Counted from the stretch's first letter, positions 1 to 9,470 are shown. The stretch is 26,857 bases of DNA from TMED69 sp036130055 (GCA_036130055.1 JAYYOR010000007.1:1-26857), one strand, 5' to 3'. Made by a program: numbers and translations. The notes: generated from the letters alone by a model not told the origin.

Positions 1-45
1 GGATTGTATTAATTCTTTCTTGTATAAAAAAAAGAAACTTATTAA

Positions 46-1410
46 GTGAAAAGTGTTACTAAAGCCTTTCAATGTAGTGAATGTGGTGCGACATTTTCAA
101 AATGGATCGGTCAGTGCCCTGAATGTGGTGTTTGGAACTCAATGAAGGAGATCAAGAAGGTATTAAAAAAAAATGCGAAACAATGGCAGGTAAAACCGAA
201 AGCAGAATATCGCGAATTAGAATCCATAATTATTTCCAATAAAGAAAGAATAAGTACAGGGGTTAATGAATTTGATAAAGTCTTAGGCGGGGGTATAGTT
301 GGGGGTACGGTAATTTTATTGGGAGGTGATCCAGGGATTGGGAAAACAACATTGTTATCGCAGGTTCTCGCCAATATCTCAAAAGATTTTAGACAAAAAA
401 CTTTTTATATAAGTGCTGAAGAGTCATTGTTTCAGCTAAAAATGCGCTCGGAACGACTTGACTCTTCAGTAGATGGTTTCAATGTTCTATCAACAACTTT
501 ACTCGAAAATATAATCGATGAAATTGCCCGATTAGAGCCCTCGGTTGTTGTTATTGACTCAATACAAACTATTTACTCAGACTCTTTACAATCAACACCA
601 GGTTCAGTCGCTCAAGTTAAAGAGTGTGCTTCGCAGTTGGTAAGTTTTGCAAAATCGAATGAAATAGCTCTTTTTTTAATTGGTCATGTTACTAAAGATG
701 GGACGCTCGCTGGACCTCGTGTTTTGGAGCACATGGTAGATGTTACATTATATTTTGAAAATTGCCTTGATAGCCGATATAGGATGGTAAGAAGTATAAA
801 AAATAGATTTGGCACCGTTAACGAGTTGGGGGTTTTTTTTATGTCTGAAACAGGCCTTAAAGGAGTCAAGAATCCAAACGCAATCCTTTTATCCCAGCAT
901 AAAAGTGCAGTGTCTGGAAGTGTTATAGCAATTAGCCTGGAGGGATCACGGCCGTTTTTGATTGAAATACAAGCCTTGATTGATGAGGCTTCAAATTCAA
1001 ACAAAAGACTATCGGTTGGTATAGACTCTAACCGTATTTCAATGTTAATAGCTGTACTTAAAAAGCATGCTGAACTAAATTTTGGGGATGGAGATGTCTT
1101 CGTAAATCTTGTTGGCGGTATGCGTGCCAGTGAGACAGCAATTGATTTGCCACTCGCCCTCGCTTTTATTTCTAGTTTCTACAATAGACCAATATCACTT
1201 GGTATAGCTTGTTTTGGCGAAATTGGATTGTCCGGCGAAATAAGGCCAGTAAAAAATGGAGAAGAACGGATAAAAGAAGCCATTAAGCAGGGATTCCGTT
1301 TAGTCGTCATTCCTACTCAAAATCTACCCAAGAAAATTAATAGTAAAATTGAGTTGGTCCCGCTTGATCGAGTGTCTCAGTTGAAACAATTTTATGAGGA
1401 TAATTTTTGA
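46..1410 (+). CDS. radA: DNA repair protein RadA
   Basis: RadA is a RecA-like ATPase that promotes branch migration and processing of recombination intermediates in the cytoplasm. At 454 aa it is close to the usual length of about 460. The N-terminal zinc finger is complete (C10, C13, C24, C27). A Walker A motif GGDPGIGKTT lies near residues 92-103, the RadA-specific KNRFG motif is present, and a Lon-protease-like domain ends the protein. I take the GTG at 46 because it puts the zinc finger nine residues from the start, as in other RadA proteins, and no ATG lies nearby. The ribosome site is weak (AAGAAA). The 3' end overlaps the convergent corB gene by 19 bp. Nothing upstream is visible in the 45 bases available. 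Confidence 0.96.
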   Translation: MKSVTKAFQCSECGATFSKWIGQCPECGVWNSMKEIKKVLKKNAKQWQVKPKAEYRELESIIISNKERISTGVNEFDKVLGGGIVGGTVILLGGDPGIGKTTLLSQVLANISKDFRQKTFYISAEESLFQLKMRSERLDSSVDGFNVLSTTLLENIIDEIARLEPSVVVIDSIQTIYSDSLQSTPGSVAQVKECASQLVSFAKSNEIALFLIGHVTKDGTLAGPRVLEHMVDVTLYFENCLDSRYRMVRSIKNRFGTVNELGVFFMSETGLKGVKNPNAILLSQHKSAVSGSVIAISLEGSRPFLIEIQALIDEASNSNKRLSVGIDSNRISMLIAVLKKHAELNFGDGDVFVNLVGGMRASETAIDLPLALAFISSFYNRPISLGIACFGEIGLSGEIRPVKNGEERIKEAIKQGFRLVVIPTQNLPKKINSKIELVPLDRVSQLKQFYEDNF

Positions 1411-2666
1411 CTTTTTTTTGTCAACTTTGCAATTTTTACTGCGTTTTGTAAGGTTTTTACAACCTCAATTGTCATTCCATTTAGCTTGAAGGTGGTACCA
1501 ACATCCGGAATATCTTGCATTTGTTCGGTGATTAAGCCATTCAGCGTCTTTGGCCCATCGGTAGGTAGGTTAAATTCGAATTGTTTATTTATTTCTCTTA
1601 GGTTCGCACTGCCGTCAACGAGAAAACTACCATCTTCTTGTGGAAAAACATCGCGGTTATGGATTCCGGTAGTATCAGCGAAGCTGCCAAAAATCTGATT
1701 AATTAAACTTTGTAAAGTAATCAATCCATCTAATTCTCCATATTCATCTACCGCAAAAGCTATTCTTTGTTTTTTTATTTGAAAGTTTGTGAGCTGAATA
1801 TATAAAGATGTATTCGACGGTACGAAATAAGGTTCTGTTAGTAAAGCTTTTAAATCTTTTAAAACGAACGCGTCATTTGTTAGTAGAAATTGGCGAATTT
1901 TGCGCATGTGAAGAACGCCCTCAATTAGGTTTATGTTGCCTGAGTAACAAGGTATTCTTGAATATTTACAAAATTTCAGTTGTTCTACAATGTTTGACCA
2001 GTCATCTTCAAGATTGACTGCAAATATCTCAGAGCGAGGTATTATAATGTCTTCTACTGTTACTTTTTCGAGATCTAAAATACCAAAAAGCATTTCTCTA
2101 TATTTTTCACTTATTCTGGAACCTGCTTCTTCGACTACCGTTCTAATTTCACTGGTGCTCAATGTATCGCTCGTTCGAATTAAATTTTTTACGCCTAATA
2201 TTTTTATAATTCGATTAGCTAATTGGTTAACTAACCAGATTGCTGGGTATAGTATTTTTAAAAGAAAATTTAGGATCCATGAAGATGGGAGTGCTATCTT
2301 CTCAGGCCTAGTGGCGGCGATTGTTTTTGGAATTACCTCTGCAAATATTAATAAAACTCCGGTTAATATGATGGTCGAAGCAAGTAGGCTATTCTCTCCA
2401 AAGTAGGTTAAAGCTATGACAGTAGTAATTTGCGCTGCTAAAATATTCACGAAGTTATTTCCAAGAAGAATTAACCCGATTAAACGATCGGGTTTTTCTA
2501 GAAGCTTTTGGGTTTGGATTGCGCTCCGATTTTTTCTTGCTGCTAAATGTTTTAATCTGTAACGATTCAATGCCATCATGGCTGTTTCTGAACTAGAAAA
2601 ATAGGCTGAAACAATGATTAGAATTACTAAAATTATAACAAGTAAGGTTAAATCTGAGATAATCAA
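1392..2666 (-). CDS. corB: CNNM/CorB-HlyC family membrane protein with CBS domains
   Basis: This 424-aa protein has the CorB/YfjD layout. A DUF21/CNNM membrane domain with several hydrophobic helices fills about residues 1-150, a pair of CBS domains spans about 190-330, and a CorC_HlyC domain ends the protein. The family is linked to Mg2+ (and Co2+) efflux or homeostasis at the inner membrane. The start is a TTG, with GGAAGAAA just upstream inside the end of ypjD; the ypjD stop is one base away, so the two genes are probably co-translated. The order ffh / ypjD / corB matches E. coli ffh-ypjD-yfjD, which supports the name. Substrate specificity is not shown by the sequence. Confidence 0.88.
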   Translation of the reverse strand: MIISDLTLLVIILVILIIVSAYFSSSETAMMALNRYRLKHLAARKNRSAIQTQKLLEKPDRLIGLILLGNNFVNILAAQITTVIALTYFGENSLLASTIILTGVLLIFAEVIPKTIAATRPEKIALPSSWILNFLLKILYPAIWLVNQLANRIIKILGVKNLIRTSDTLSTSEIRTVVEEAGSRISEKYREMLFGILDLEKVTVEDIIIPRSEIFAVNLEDDWSNIVEQLKFCKYSRIPCYSGNINLIEGVLHMRKIRQFLLTNDAFVLKDLKALLTEPYFVPSNTSLYIQLTNFQIKKQRIAFAVDEYGELDGLITLQSLINQIFGSFADTTGIHNRDVFPQEDGSFLVDGSANLREINKQFEFNLPTDGPKTLNGLITEQMQDIPDVGTTFKLNGMTIEVVKTLQNAVKIAKLTKKSQKLSS

Positions 2667-2667
2667 T

Positions 2668-3468
2668 TTAGTTTCTTCCCAGTATTATTTCTACGACAAA
2701 TTTAGAACCAAAGAAACCTAATGCTAATAGAAGGAATCCTCCAAGTATCAAATAAGTCGCTTTTTTTCCTCGTAATTGATATCTAAATTTCCCGACGATT
2801 AGGGTTAAAAAAGTAAGCCAAGCCAAGATAGAAAAAAAGACTTTATGAGAAAAGTTTTGTTCAAAAATATTTTTTACAGAAATTGTCCCGATAATTATAC
2901 CGACTGTAAGTAAACAAAAAGCAATTACCGTTGAGAGAAACATTAAATCTTCTATCCGAGATAGAGGCGGCAACAAGTTCATAATTGGTCTATGAGCTTT
3001 TAAGCGATACTCGGTAATTGAAAGAAATAATGCTTGGACGACGGCGACAGAAAAGAAACTGTAGGCTAAGAGCGAGAGAACTACATGAGTCTTTACGCCA
3101 AGGTGGTTTGTTGAAAATGAATTATCAATGGGATAAATAATTGAAAGTACTATAAATAGTGAAGACAATGGAAATGCAACTAATGCCGTTACAGAAACAG
3201 TTCTTATTCGAGAGCCCAAAACGATAATAATAGAAATTATAAATGTGACTATTGATGCCGTATTAAAAAGTGATAGGTTCGGCAATGGTTGAGAAAACGC
3301 TACGAAATATATACTCGCTCCGTGAGCAACTATTGCTAAACAGGTCATGGATTTGAAAACGAGGCGATTCAGACGCTTTTGTTGTTCATTGGGCTTATCT
3401 AGTAATGTAAAAATTACTGAACTTATGTATAGAATTGCAGCTAAATAACCAAGATAATTTACTGACAT
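2668..3468 (-). CDS. ypjD: YpjD, CcsA-like inner membrane protein
   Basis: This 266-aa polytopic protein has about eight hydrophobic segments and belongs to the cytochrome c assembly (CcsA/CcmC-like) family in its YpjD branch. Conserved features are a His-containing helix around LGVKTHVVLSLLAY and a second His-containing helix around FSHKVFFSILAW. The WWD haem-handling motif of true CcmC/CcsA is not evident. The cellular role of YpjD is poorly defined; in enterobacteria it neighbours corB/yfjD and ffh, as here. It starts with ATG at 3468, divergent from ffh with a shared 108-bp upstream region, and is followed one base later by corB. Confidence 0.85.
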   Translation of the reverse strand: MSVNYLGYLAAILYISSVIFTLLDKPNEQQKRLNRLVFKSMTCLAIVAHGASIYFVAFSQPLPNLSLFNTASIVTFIISIIIVLGSRIRTVSVTALVAFPLSSLFIVLSIIYPIDNSFSTNHLGVKTHVVLSLLAYSFFSVAVVQALFLSITEYRLKAHRPIMNLLPPLSRIEDLMFLSTVIAFCLLTVGIIIGTISVKNIFEQNFSHKVFFSILAWLTFLTLIVGKFRYQLRGKKATYLILGGFLLLALGFFGSKFVVEIILGRN

Positions 3469-3576
3469 TCACGCGTGATCATAATAAACTAAAGTCTATG
3501 ATGGCATAAAAACTTGGCCTTATGAAGTATTTTTATGTTGAAATTTTGTTTTTTTTTATGAGCGAAAAATTATTTG

Positions 3577-4926
3577 ATGTTTGAAGACCTAAAAAACCAA
3601 TTTTCGAATATTACCTCTCGTCTGACTGGCAGGGGTTTTCTTAGTGAGAAGCAGATAGATGATGCTTGTTCAGAAGTAAGTGACGTGCTTCTGGATTCCG
3701 ACGTTGGTTATGATATGGTCGAATCTTTGGTTTCTGCTGTCAGAGAAAAGGCGAGTCGAACAAAAATTTATGAGAGTCTCACACCACAACAAACTTTTAT
3801 AAAATTAGTAAGAGATGAGCTATTAGAATTTGTAGGCCGAAGTCCGATAGAGCTTAACCTTAAGGGACAACCTCCAGTAATGATAATGCTAGTTGGCTTG
3901 CAAGGGTCTGGTAAAACGACCACTACTGCAAAGCTTGCGAAATTAATGGCTGATTCAAAAAAAAATATTGGTTTAGTTTCATGTGACACGTACAGGCCAG
4001 CTGCTAAGAAGCAGCTTCAATTACTTACCCAGAATAATAAAAGGATCACGTTTTATGATGCTAATTATCAAACGCCTAAAGATATTCTCGAAAAAGCTTT
4101 GGAAGCTGCGAGAAAAGATTTTCAGGACATTCTGCTTATAGATACTGCTGGAAGAGTTTCTGTAGATGATGAGATGATGGCTGAGCTCAAACAATTATAT
4201 GGGATCTGTATGCCAACAGAGGTTTTGTTTGTGATTGATGCTATGGTAGGGCAAGATGCACTAGAAAGTGCGAGGGTTTTTTCTGAAACGGTACCTATTT
4301 CTGGGATTATATTAACAAAAACCGAAGGTGATGCCAGGGGTGGCTCCGCGTTATCCGCGCAGTTTGTCACCAAGGCTCCCATAAAATTTATAGGTACAGG
4401 TGAGTCGGTAAACGACTTAAAAAAATTCAATCCATCACAAATGGTTTCAGAAATCTTAGGCATGGGTGACATGCAGGGTTTAATTGAAGAGGCCGAAAAA
4501 AACTTAGATAGAAAAAAAGCAGGGAAGTTTGCAAAAAGAATTTTAAAAGGTCAAAGGTTTAGTTTGGAGGATTTTAAAATGCAGTTGTCACAAATGGAAT
4601 CAATGGGTGGTTTAGACTCAATTGTTGACAAATTACCTGGACATTTGCGTGGTAGACTTCCGGTTGACAAAGCGAAGCTCTTTGATGACTCAAAATTTAG
4701 TCGAATGAAAGTAATAATTGACTCTATGACTAATGAGGAACGACAATTTCCTTCCATTATTAAAAGTTCTAGAAAAAAAAGAATCGCTAGTGGTTCCGGA
4801 ACCAATGTGCAGGATATTAATCAACTTTTAAAGATGTTTTCTCAGATGCAAACGGGAATGAAACGTCTTAAAAATAAAAAGGGGTCAGCCTCCATTAAGT
4901 CGATGTTAAACGATTTTAGAGGTTGA
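3577..4926 (+). CDS. ffh: Signal recognition particle protein Ffh
   Basis: Ffh binds 4.5S RNA and signal sequences of nascent membrane proteins and docks to FtsY with GTP. I use the ATG at 3577, because the TTG one codon earlier is unlikely to be the start. The N domain is followed by the G domain: P-loop GLQGSGKTTTT, DTYRPAA, DTAGR, then the guanine-recognition motif. A Met-rich M domain carries the RNA-binding stretch SRKKRIASGSGT. The length of 449 aa is normal. One oddity is that the guanine motif reads TKTEGDARGG, where family members have TKxD, so the base-specificity Asp is Glu (codon GAA near 4324). The 3' end overlaps convergent dsbB by 21 bp. Confidence 0.97.
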   Translation: MFEDLKNQFSNITSRLTGRGFLSEKQIDDACSEVSDVLLDSDVGYDMVESLVSAVREKASRTKIYESLTPQQTFIKLVRDELLEFVGRSPIELNLKGQPPVMIMLVGLQGSGKTTTTAKLAKLMADSKKNIGLVSCDTYRPAAKKQLQLLTQNNKRITFYDANYQTPKDILEKALEAARKDFQDILLIDTAGRVSVDDEMMAELKQLYGICMPTEVLFVIDAMVGQDALESARVFSETVPISGIILTKTEGDARGGSALSAQFVTKAPIKFIGTGESVNDLKKFNPSQMVSEILGMGDMQGLIEEAEKNLDRKKAGKFAKRILKGQRFSLEDFKMQLSQMESMGGLDSIVDKLPGHLRGRLPVDKAKLFDDSKFSRMKVIIDSMTNEERQFPSIIKSSRKKRIASGSGTNVQDINQLLKMFSQMQTGMKRLKNKKGSASIKSMLNDFRG

Positions 4927-5424
4927 CACTTTGTGTTGAAATATAGCAAAGATATTTAAAATAATTAAAAATACAAATATAACTAAAGCCCAACCGGCTA
5001 TTGATATGCCTAGAAATGACCAGAGTATTTCGCTGCAGTTGTGGTTTGAGTCTGATAAAATTTTGAGAATTTTTGAAAAAGAAAAACTTTCTTGGTCAAC
5101 TGGTAGCTCTCCCCCACATTCAAATGAATTTGACCCCGGCCTATATTGCAGTCGGACCTGCTTGGCAGATATTAGTGTTCCAAGAAAAAGGCTGATTAAA
5201 TTTAGAGTTACAAAAAAGTATTTTAATTTTTTTAAATAAGCTATTGAAATCGCGAATAATATGGCCGATAAAAAAAGGTATCTTTGTAACATGCAAAGGC
5301 TACATGGAGCTAGTTCTTCAAAATGTTCTAAATAAAGCCCAAAAGATAAGGCGAGAGTTATTAAGGTCGCTTGAATTTTTGCAATAGTCGCCAAACTGAA
5401 GAAGTATCTCAGCATGTCATTCAT
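4906..5424 (-). CDS. dsbB: Disulfide bond formation protein DsbB
   Basis: DsbB is the inner-membrane quinone reductase that reoxidises periplasmic DsbA. The 172-aa protein has four hydrophobic helices and both redox pairs: CSLC (C41, C44) followed by QR, and C103/C130 in the second periplasmic loop, nearly the E. coli spacing (104/130). It starts with ATG eight bases inside the end of ygfZ, which implies coupled translation, and is the last gene of the minus-strand sdh-sdhE-ygfZ series. No dsbA is in the window. The 3' end overlaps ffh. Confidence 0.92.
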   Translation of the reverse strand: MNDMLRYFFSLATIAKIQATLITLALSFGLYLEHFEELAPCSLCMLQRYLFLSAILFAISIAYLKKLKYFFVTLNLISLFLGTLISAKQVRLQYRPGSNSFECGGELPVDQESFSFSKILKILSDSNHNCSEILWSFLGISIAGWALVIFVFLIILNIFAIFQHKVSTSKIV

Positions 5425-6256
5425 TAGGTACTATACTTAATTCTTCATCTAAGAATAACTCATTGCAGTTTATGTCGCTCAAAATCGCTAAAATGTGCCG
5501 AAAGCCATGATCGTCTTTTGCTGTATCAATAATTATTCCCATTGGTTCACCTTTCTCATTGGTTATTCTAGTGAATAGTCGCTTGCTAGAATCAGGAGAT
5601 TTTGATATCAACTTTACTAATCTTTTTTTTACTTTTCCACGATACTTCACACGGGCAATTATTTCTTGCCCAGGAAAGCAACCTTTACTGAAGCTCAAGC
5701 CCCCTAAATTTTCTAGATTTATTTCCTGCGGAAGGAACTTATCGCATAGCTTTTCGGTAAGTGAAGGCACAAGATTATTAATTTGATGCAGAGAAATTAA
5801 GTTTTTTGCATTTAATGCTTCGTTTCTATTGGACTTTGTCATAGAGTCCCCCTCTACCTCCTTTAATTCCCATGTTAAGGAGTTTTCTTGAAAAACAAGA
5901 TTCGATTTATTTTTTATCTTCATACCATGACTTACAAAAATATGGTACTCGTCGGTTATGTTGTCTATAGAGACTTTCGAATTAAACAGATATTTATTTA
6001 GATCTTGAACAACTTGGTTAAAATTGAAGTCGGTTATAACCAATATAAAGCCGTTTGAAAGTTTTATTATTCTGAAAAGCGCTGAAACACGTCCTTTTAT
6101 ATTACACCATGATGTCAATTGTATTTCATTAACCGACATTGCCTTCAGATCATTTGTCAGTAGTCTTTGTAAAAAATCCTCAGAATCAGGCCCGTTAACT
6201 TCACAAAGATTCATGCCATTCATTTGGTGGTAGAATGGAGGTGTAGAGAAAGTCAT
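5417..6256 (-). CDS. ygfZ: Folate-binding Fe-S cluster protein YgfZ
   Basis: YgfZ is a GcvT-like, tetrahydrofolate-binding protein that helps maintain Fe-S enzymes. The signature KGC(F)PGQE is intact near the middle of the C-terminal half, followed by IARVKYRGKVKKRL. The length of about 279 aa is a little short of the E. coli protein (326). I prefer the ATG at 6256; a TTG three codons upstream at 6265 is also possible and would start one base after the sdhE stop. It sits directly after sdhE and before dsbB. Placement behind a Fe-S-containing complex II agrees with a role in Fe-S enzyme upkeep. Confidence 0.92.
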   Translation of the reverse strand: MTFSTPPFYHQMNGMNLCEVNGPDSEDFLQRLLTNDLKAMSVNEIQLTSWCNIKGRVSALFRIIKLSNGFILVITDFNFNQVVQDLNKYLFNSKVSIDNITDEYHIFVSHGMKIKNKSNLVFQENSLTWELKEVEGDSMTKSNRNEALNAKNLISLHQINNLVPSLTEKLCDKFLPQEINLENLGGLSFSKGCFPGQEIIARVKYRGKVKKRLVKLISKSPDSSKRLFTRITNEKGEPMGIIIDTAKDDHGFRHILAILSDINCNELFLDEELSIVPNE

Positions 6257-6266
6257 TTTTTGCAAC

Positions 6267-6518
6267 TTACTTTTTGGTGCAAGAACGAATAAGCCTTATA
6301 TGTTCGGCCAGTGCTTCGTCCTCTGGCTCTGTCTTGCCCGTGAACCAATCATATAGATCTAGGTCGTTTACTTGTAGAAGATCTTCCGTTAGCTTTTTTT
6401 GCTCAGCTGACAACGGGCAAAAGTCTTCTAAAAAATTCGTGAATATCATGTCGAGCTCTTTTATTCCTCTCCTACATCTCCATTTGAGTTTATGTAGGTC
6501 TGTCGCTTTGGTATCCAA
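6267..6518 (-). CDS. sdhE: FAD assembly factor SdhE
   Basis: SdhE (SdhAF2 / Sdh5 family) promotes covalent attachment of FAD to SdhA. The 83-aa protein has the family motif RGxxE as CRRGIKELD, about 15 residues from the start, and a downstream acidic DLYDW segment like that of known SdhE. The start is TTG at 6518, because no ATG precedes the motif; the resulting N-terminus is about as long as in E. coli. It lies six bases after the sdhB stop and abuts ygfZ, so it is part of the sdh operon. Confidence 0.93.
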   Translation of the reverse strand: MDTKATDLHKLKWRCRRGIKELDMIFTNFLEDFCPLSAEQKKLTEDLLQVNDLDLYDWFTGKTEPEDEALAEHIRLIRSCTKK

Positions 6519-6524
6519 CGTTAT

Positions 6525-7307
6525 TTATGCATCTTTTGTAACAATTAGCTTTTTAATCTCTGAAATGGCCTTTGCAGGGTTTAGTCCCTTCGGACAGGTT
6601 TTTGCACAATTCATAATAGTATGGCATCGATAAAGCTTAAAAGAATCGTTTAAATCTTCCAATCGCTCAGTTGTTGCGTCATCTCGACTGTCTGCAATCC
6701 ATCGGTAAGATTGCATCAGGGCCGCTGGTCCGAGATATTTGTCTCCATTCCACCAATAGCTAGGGCAGCTTGTTGAACAACAAGCACAGAGGATGCATTC
6801 ATAGAGTCCATCTAATTTCTCTCTATCTTCTTTTGATTGAAGCCGTTCTTTTTTCACGGGAGCTTCGTTCTCGGTAATTAGCCAAGGCTTGATGGATGAA
6901 TATTGTTCATAGAACTTTTTCATATCCGGCACTAAGTCTTTCTTAACTTTCATGTGCGGAAGTGGGTCGATTTTTACGTCTTTTTTCATAGATTTTATAG
7001 ATTTGGTGCAAGCAAGGGTATTGGTCCCATCGATATTCATTGCACAGGATCCGCAAATGCCTTCTCGGCAAGAGCGTCGAAAGGTTAGTGATGAATCTAT
7101 TTCATTTTTAATATAAATAATTGCATCAAGCACCATTGGTCCGCATTGGTCCAGGTCAATAGTAAACTTATCTATTCTTGGACGATTTTCGTCATCTGGG
7201 TTCCATCTATAAACAAAAAAGGACTTTGTATTTTTGCTTCCGTTTGAATGATCGAAACTTTTGCCTTTGGTTAGTTTTGAATTTTTAGGGAGTGTGAATT
7301 CTGCCAT
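6525..7307 (-). CDS. sdhB: Succinate dehydrogenase iron-sulfur subunit SdhB
   Basis: SdhB passes electrons from FAD to ubiquinone through [2Fe-2S], [4Fe-4S] and [3Fe-4S] clusters. The 260-aa sequence has the plant-type ferredoxin motif CREGICGSC plus a fourth Cys in NTLAC. The C-terminal dicluster motifs are CILCACCSTSCP and CHTIMNCAKTCPKG. The GSCAMNI form and the N-terminal extension resemble alphaproteobacterial and mitochondrial SdhB rather than the E. coli type (GSDG). It follows sdhA by 21 bp and precedes sdhE. Confidence 0.98.
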   Translation of the reverse strand: MAEFTLPKNSKLTKGKSFDHSNGSKNTKSFFVYRWNPDDENRPRIDKFTIDLDQCGPMVLDAIIYIKNEIDSSLTFRRSCREGICGSCAMNIDGTNTLACTKSIKSMKKDVKIDPLPHMKVKKDLVPDMKKFYEQYSSIKPWLITENEAPVKKERLQSKEDREKLDGLYECILCACCSTSCPSYWWNGDKYLGPAALMQSYRWIADSRDDATTERLEDLNDSFKLYRCHTIMNCAKTCPKGLNPAKAISEIKKLIVTKDA

Positions 7308-7328
7308 TTTTAACGCCTTACCTTTCTC

Positions 7329-9119
7329 TTAATATACTCGTTTTTTCGGAGGAACCACGTCAACTTCGTCTGTTAATGTATACAAGTGGACCGGTCTATA
7401 GTCAAAAGATACATTATTGTTTGTGTCAAGCCAAGTCATAGTATGCTTCATCCAATTTTCGTCGTCTCTTTCAGGAAAGTCTTCTCTTGCATGAGCTCCT
7501 CGACTTTCAGTGCGATTTTCCGCTGCATGGATGCTTGTAAGCGAATTGCCTAACAAGTTCTCCATCTCCAGAGTTTCCACCAAGTCAGTATTCCAAATCA
7601 AGGACTTGTCAGTTGTTTTCACGTTGCTAAAAGCGTCAGCAATCTGATCAATTTTTTTACAGCCTTCAGATAATGTTTCCCCTGTTCTAAATACCGCAGC
7701 ATGCGTTTGCATAGCTCTTTGCATCTCCAGTCTTAGCTTAGACGTCGATTCAGAACCGCTTGCATGTCTTAGTGAATCAAATCTATCGATTATTTTGTCT
7801 AAGCTTTTTTTGTTGGGTTCTGGATGTATAGTCTCAGGAGTTACTAGTTCTGCACATCTTTTAGCACAGGCTCGTCCAAATACAACAATGTCCAACAATG
7901 AGTTAGATCCTAATCGATTAGCCCCGTGCACTGAGACGCAGGCAGCTTCACCTATAGCCATCAGTCCAGGTACTATGCTGTCGTGGTTATCGCCCTTCAC
8001 AGTTACTACTTCACTGTGATAATTGGTTGGAATACCGCCCATATTATAATGAACTGTCGGCAGTACGGGTATAGGTGCTTTAGTAACATCTACGCCCGCA
8101 AATATTTCAGCTGACTCAGCAATTCCCGGAAGTCTCTCATTTATAACTTCAGGTCCAAGGTGCTCGAGGTGCAGATGGATGTGATCATTGAGTGGCCCAA
8201 CTCCCCGCCCTTCCTGGATCTCCATAGTCATTGAGCGAGATACAACATCGCGAGATGCAAGGTCCTTTGCGTTTGGAGCGTATCTTTCCATAAACCTTTC
8301 GCCGTTTGAATTGGTAAGATAGCCGCCTTCTCCTCTAACTCCCTCTGTTATTAAGCATCCAGCCCCGTATATTCCTGTTGGATGAAATTGAGTGAATTCC
8401 ATATCCTGCAGCGGCAAGCCAGCTCGGAGAACCATCCCGTTACCATCTCCTGTACATGTATGAGCAGAGGTAGCAGAAAAATAACTTCTCCCATACCCAC
8501 CGCTTGCAAGAACGACTTGGTGAGCTTTGAAGAGATGCAGGGTTCCATCCTCAAGATTCCAAGCTACGACACCGGTACATTTACCGTCTTCGGACATTAC
8601 AAGGTCAATTGCGAAATACTCTATCATAAATTCGGCTTTATGTTTTAAAGATTGTTGATACAACGTGTGTAGAATTGCGTGCCCGGTTCTGTCAGCGGCA
8701 GCACAAGTTCTCTGAGCAATTCCTTCCCCATAATTTGTCGTCATACCACCAAAGGGTCTCTGGTAAATTTCCCCCTTGTCGGTTCTAGAAAACGGTACTC
8801 CATAATGTTCAAGTTCTATAACAGCTGGAATGGCTTCTTTGCACATATATTCAATCGCATCTTGATCACCAAGCCAGTCTGAACCTTTTATAGTATCGTA
8901 CATGTGCCAACGCCAATCATCTTGGCCCATATTTCCGAGGGCGGCGCTCATCCCGCCTTGAGCAGCGACAGTGTGGCTTCGGGTTGGGAACACTTTAGTT
9001 ATACATGCAGCCGAGAGTCCTTCAGCTGCCAGGCCGAAGGTGGCTCTTAATCCGGCTCCTCCAGCTCCTACAACAACAACGTCATGCTCGTGTACTGTTA
9101 AATCATAATCAGACGTCAT
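7329..9119 (-). CDS. sdhA: Succinate dehydrogenase flavoprotein subunit SdhA
   Basis: SdhA oxidises succinate to fumarate in complex II. The start is the ATG at 9119, preceded by AGGAG at five-base spacing; the reading frame is open further upstream into sdhD, but that part is unlike SdhA. The protein is 596 aa. The dinucleotide-binding motif GAGGAGLRA begins at residue 18, and the FAD-linking His is H49 in RSHTVAAQGG. The substrate region includes FTQFHPTG and RGEGG, and the C-terminus carries SRGAHAREDFPERDD. It lies in the order sdhC-D-A-B, with sdhE downstream to flavinylate it. Confidence 0.98.
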   Translation of the reverse strand: MTSDYDLTVHEHDVVVVGAGGAGLRATFGLAAEGLSAACITKVFPTRSHTVAAQGGMSAALGNMGQDDWRWHMYDTIKGSDWLGDQDAIEYMCKEAIPAVIELEHYGVPFSRTDKGEIYQRPFGGMTTNYGEGIAQRTCAAADRTGHAILHTLYQQSLKHKAEFMIEYFAIDLVMSEDGKCTGVVAWNLEDGTLHLFKAHQVVLASGGYGRSYFSATSAHTCTGDGNGMVLRAGLPLQDMEFTQFHPTGIYGAGCLITEGVRGEGGYLTNSNGERFMERYAPNAKDLASRDVVSRSMTMEIQEGRGVGPLNDHIHLHLEHLGPEVINERLPGIAESAEIFAGVDVTKAPIPVLPTVHYNMGGIPTNYHSEVVTVKGDNHDSIVPGLMAIGEAACVSVHGANRLGSNSLLDIVVFGRACAKRCAELVTPETIHPEPNKKSLDKIIDRFDSLRHASGSESTSKLRLEMQRAMQTHAAVFRTGETLSEGCKKIDQIADAFSNVKTTDKSLIWNTDLVETLEMENLLGNSLTSIHAAENRTESRGAHAREDFPERDDENWMKHTMTWLDTNNNVSFDYRPVHLYTLTDEVDVVPPKKRVY

Positions 9120-9133
9120 ATTAACTCCTAAAA

Positions 9134-9466
9134 TTATCCGGTTATTATAGTTACGATGGAAATGAGGCATATAGTCACAAGCGTAATTATTATGCTGTTT
9201 AACCCTACAAGAGCTAGTTTTTGAGTAGTCTCCCCGTGAATATAGTCTTCTATGATTACTTGAATGCCCAACCTGGCGTGCCAAAATATGCCTAATACCG
9301 ATATTGTAAGCAATATCGTGATTAGAGGTTGTTTAACCCAATCCTGCATATCCTGATGAGAGGAAGTAACGCTTTCTAATAGACTGTAAATGAACCAAAA
9401 AGTGAGGGGAATAATTACCAGAGCTGTTATACGCTGAGTGATCCAATGATTAGCTCCTTTGCTCAT
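9134..9466 (-). CDS. sdhD: Succinate dehydrogenase membrane anchor SdhD
   Basis: This 110-aa protein has three hydrophobic helices and is the second membrane anchor of complex II, contributing to haem b and quinone binding. The N-terminal GANHWITQRITA and the mid-protein HARLGIQVIIEDYIHG are typical of alphaproteobacterial-type SdhD. It starts four bases after the sdhC stop and ends 14 bp before sdhA. Confidence 0.94.
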   Translation of the reverse strand: MSKGANHWITQRITALVIIPLTFWFIYSLLESVTSSHQDMQDWVKQPLITILLTISVLGIFWHARLGIQVIIEDYIHGETTQKLALVGLNSIIITLVTICLISIVTIITG

Positions 9467-9470
9467 TAAA

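Noticed and set aside
1990..2406. 138-aa plus-strand reading frame antisense to corB
   Set aside because: It lies wholly inside corB, has no family features, and looks like a shadow of the real gene.
9120..9284. Upstream in-frame extension of sdhA to 9284, giving 651 aa
   Set aside because: The extra 55 residues overlap sdhD, do not resemble SdhA, and the ATG at 9119 has a good AGGAG site.
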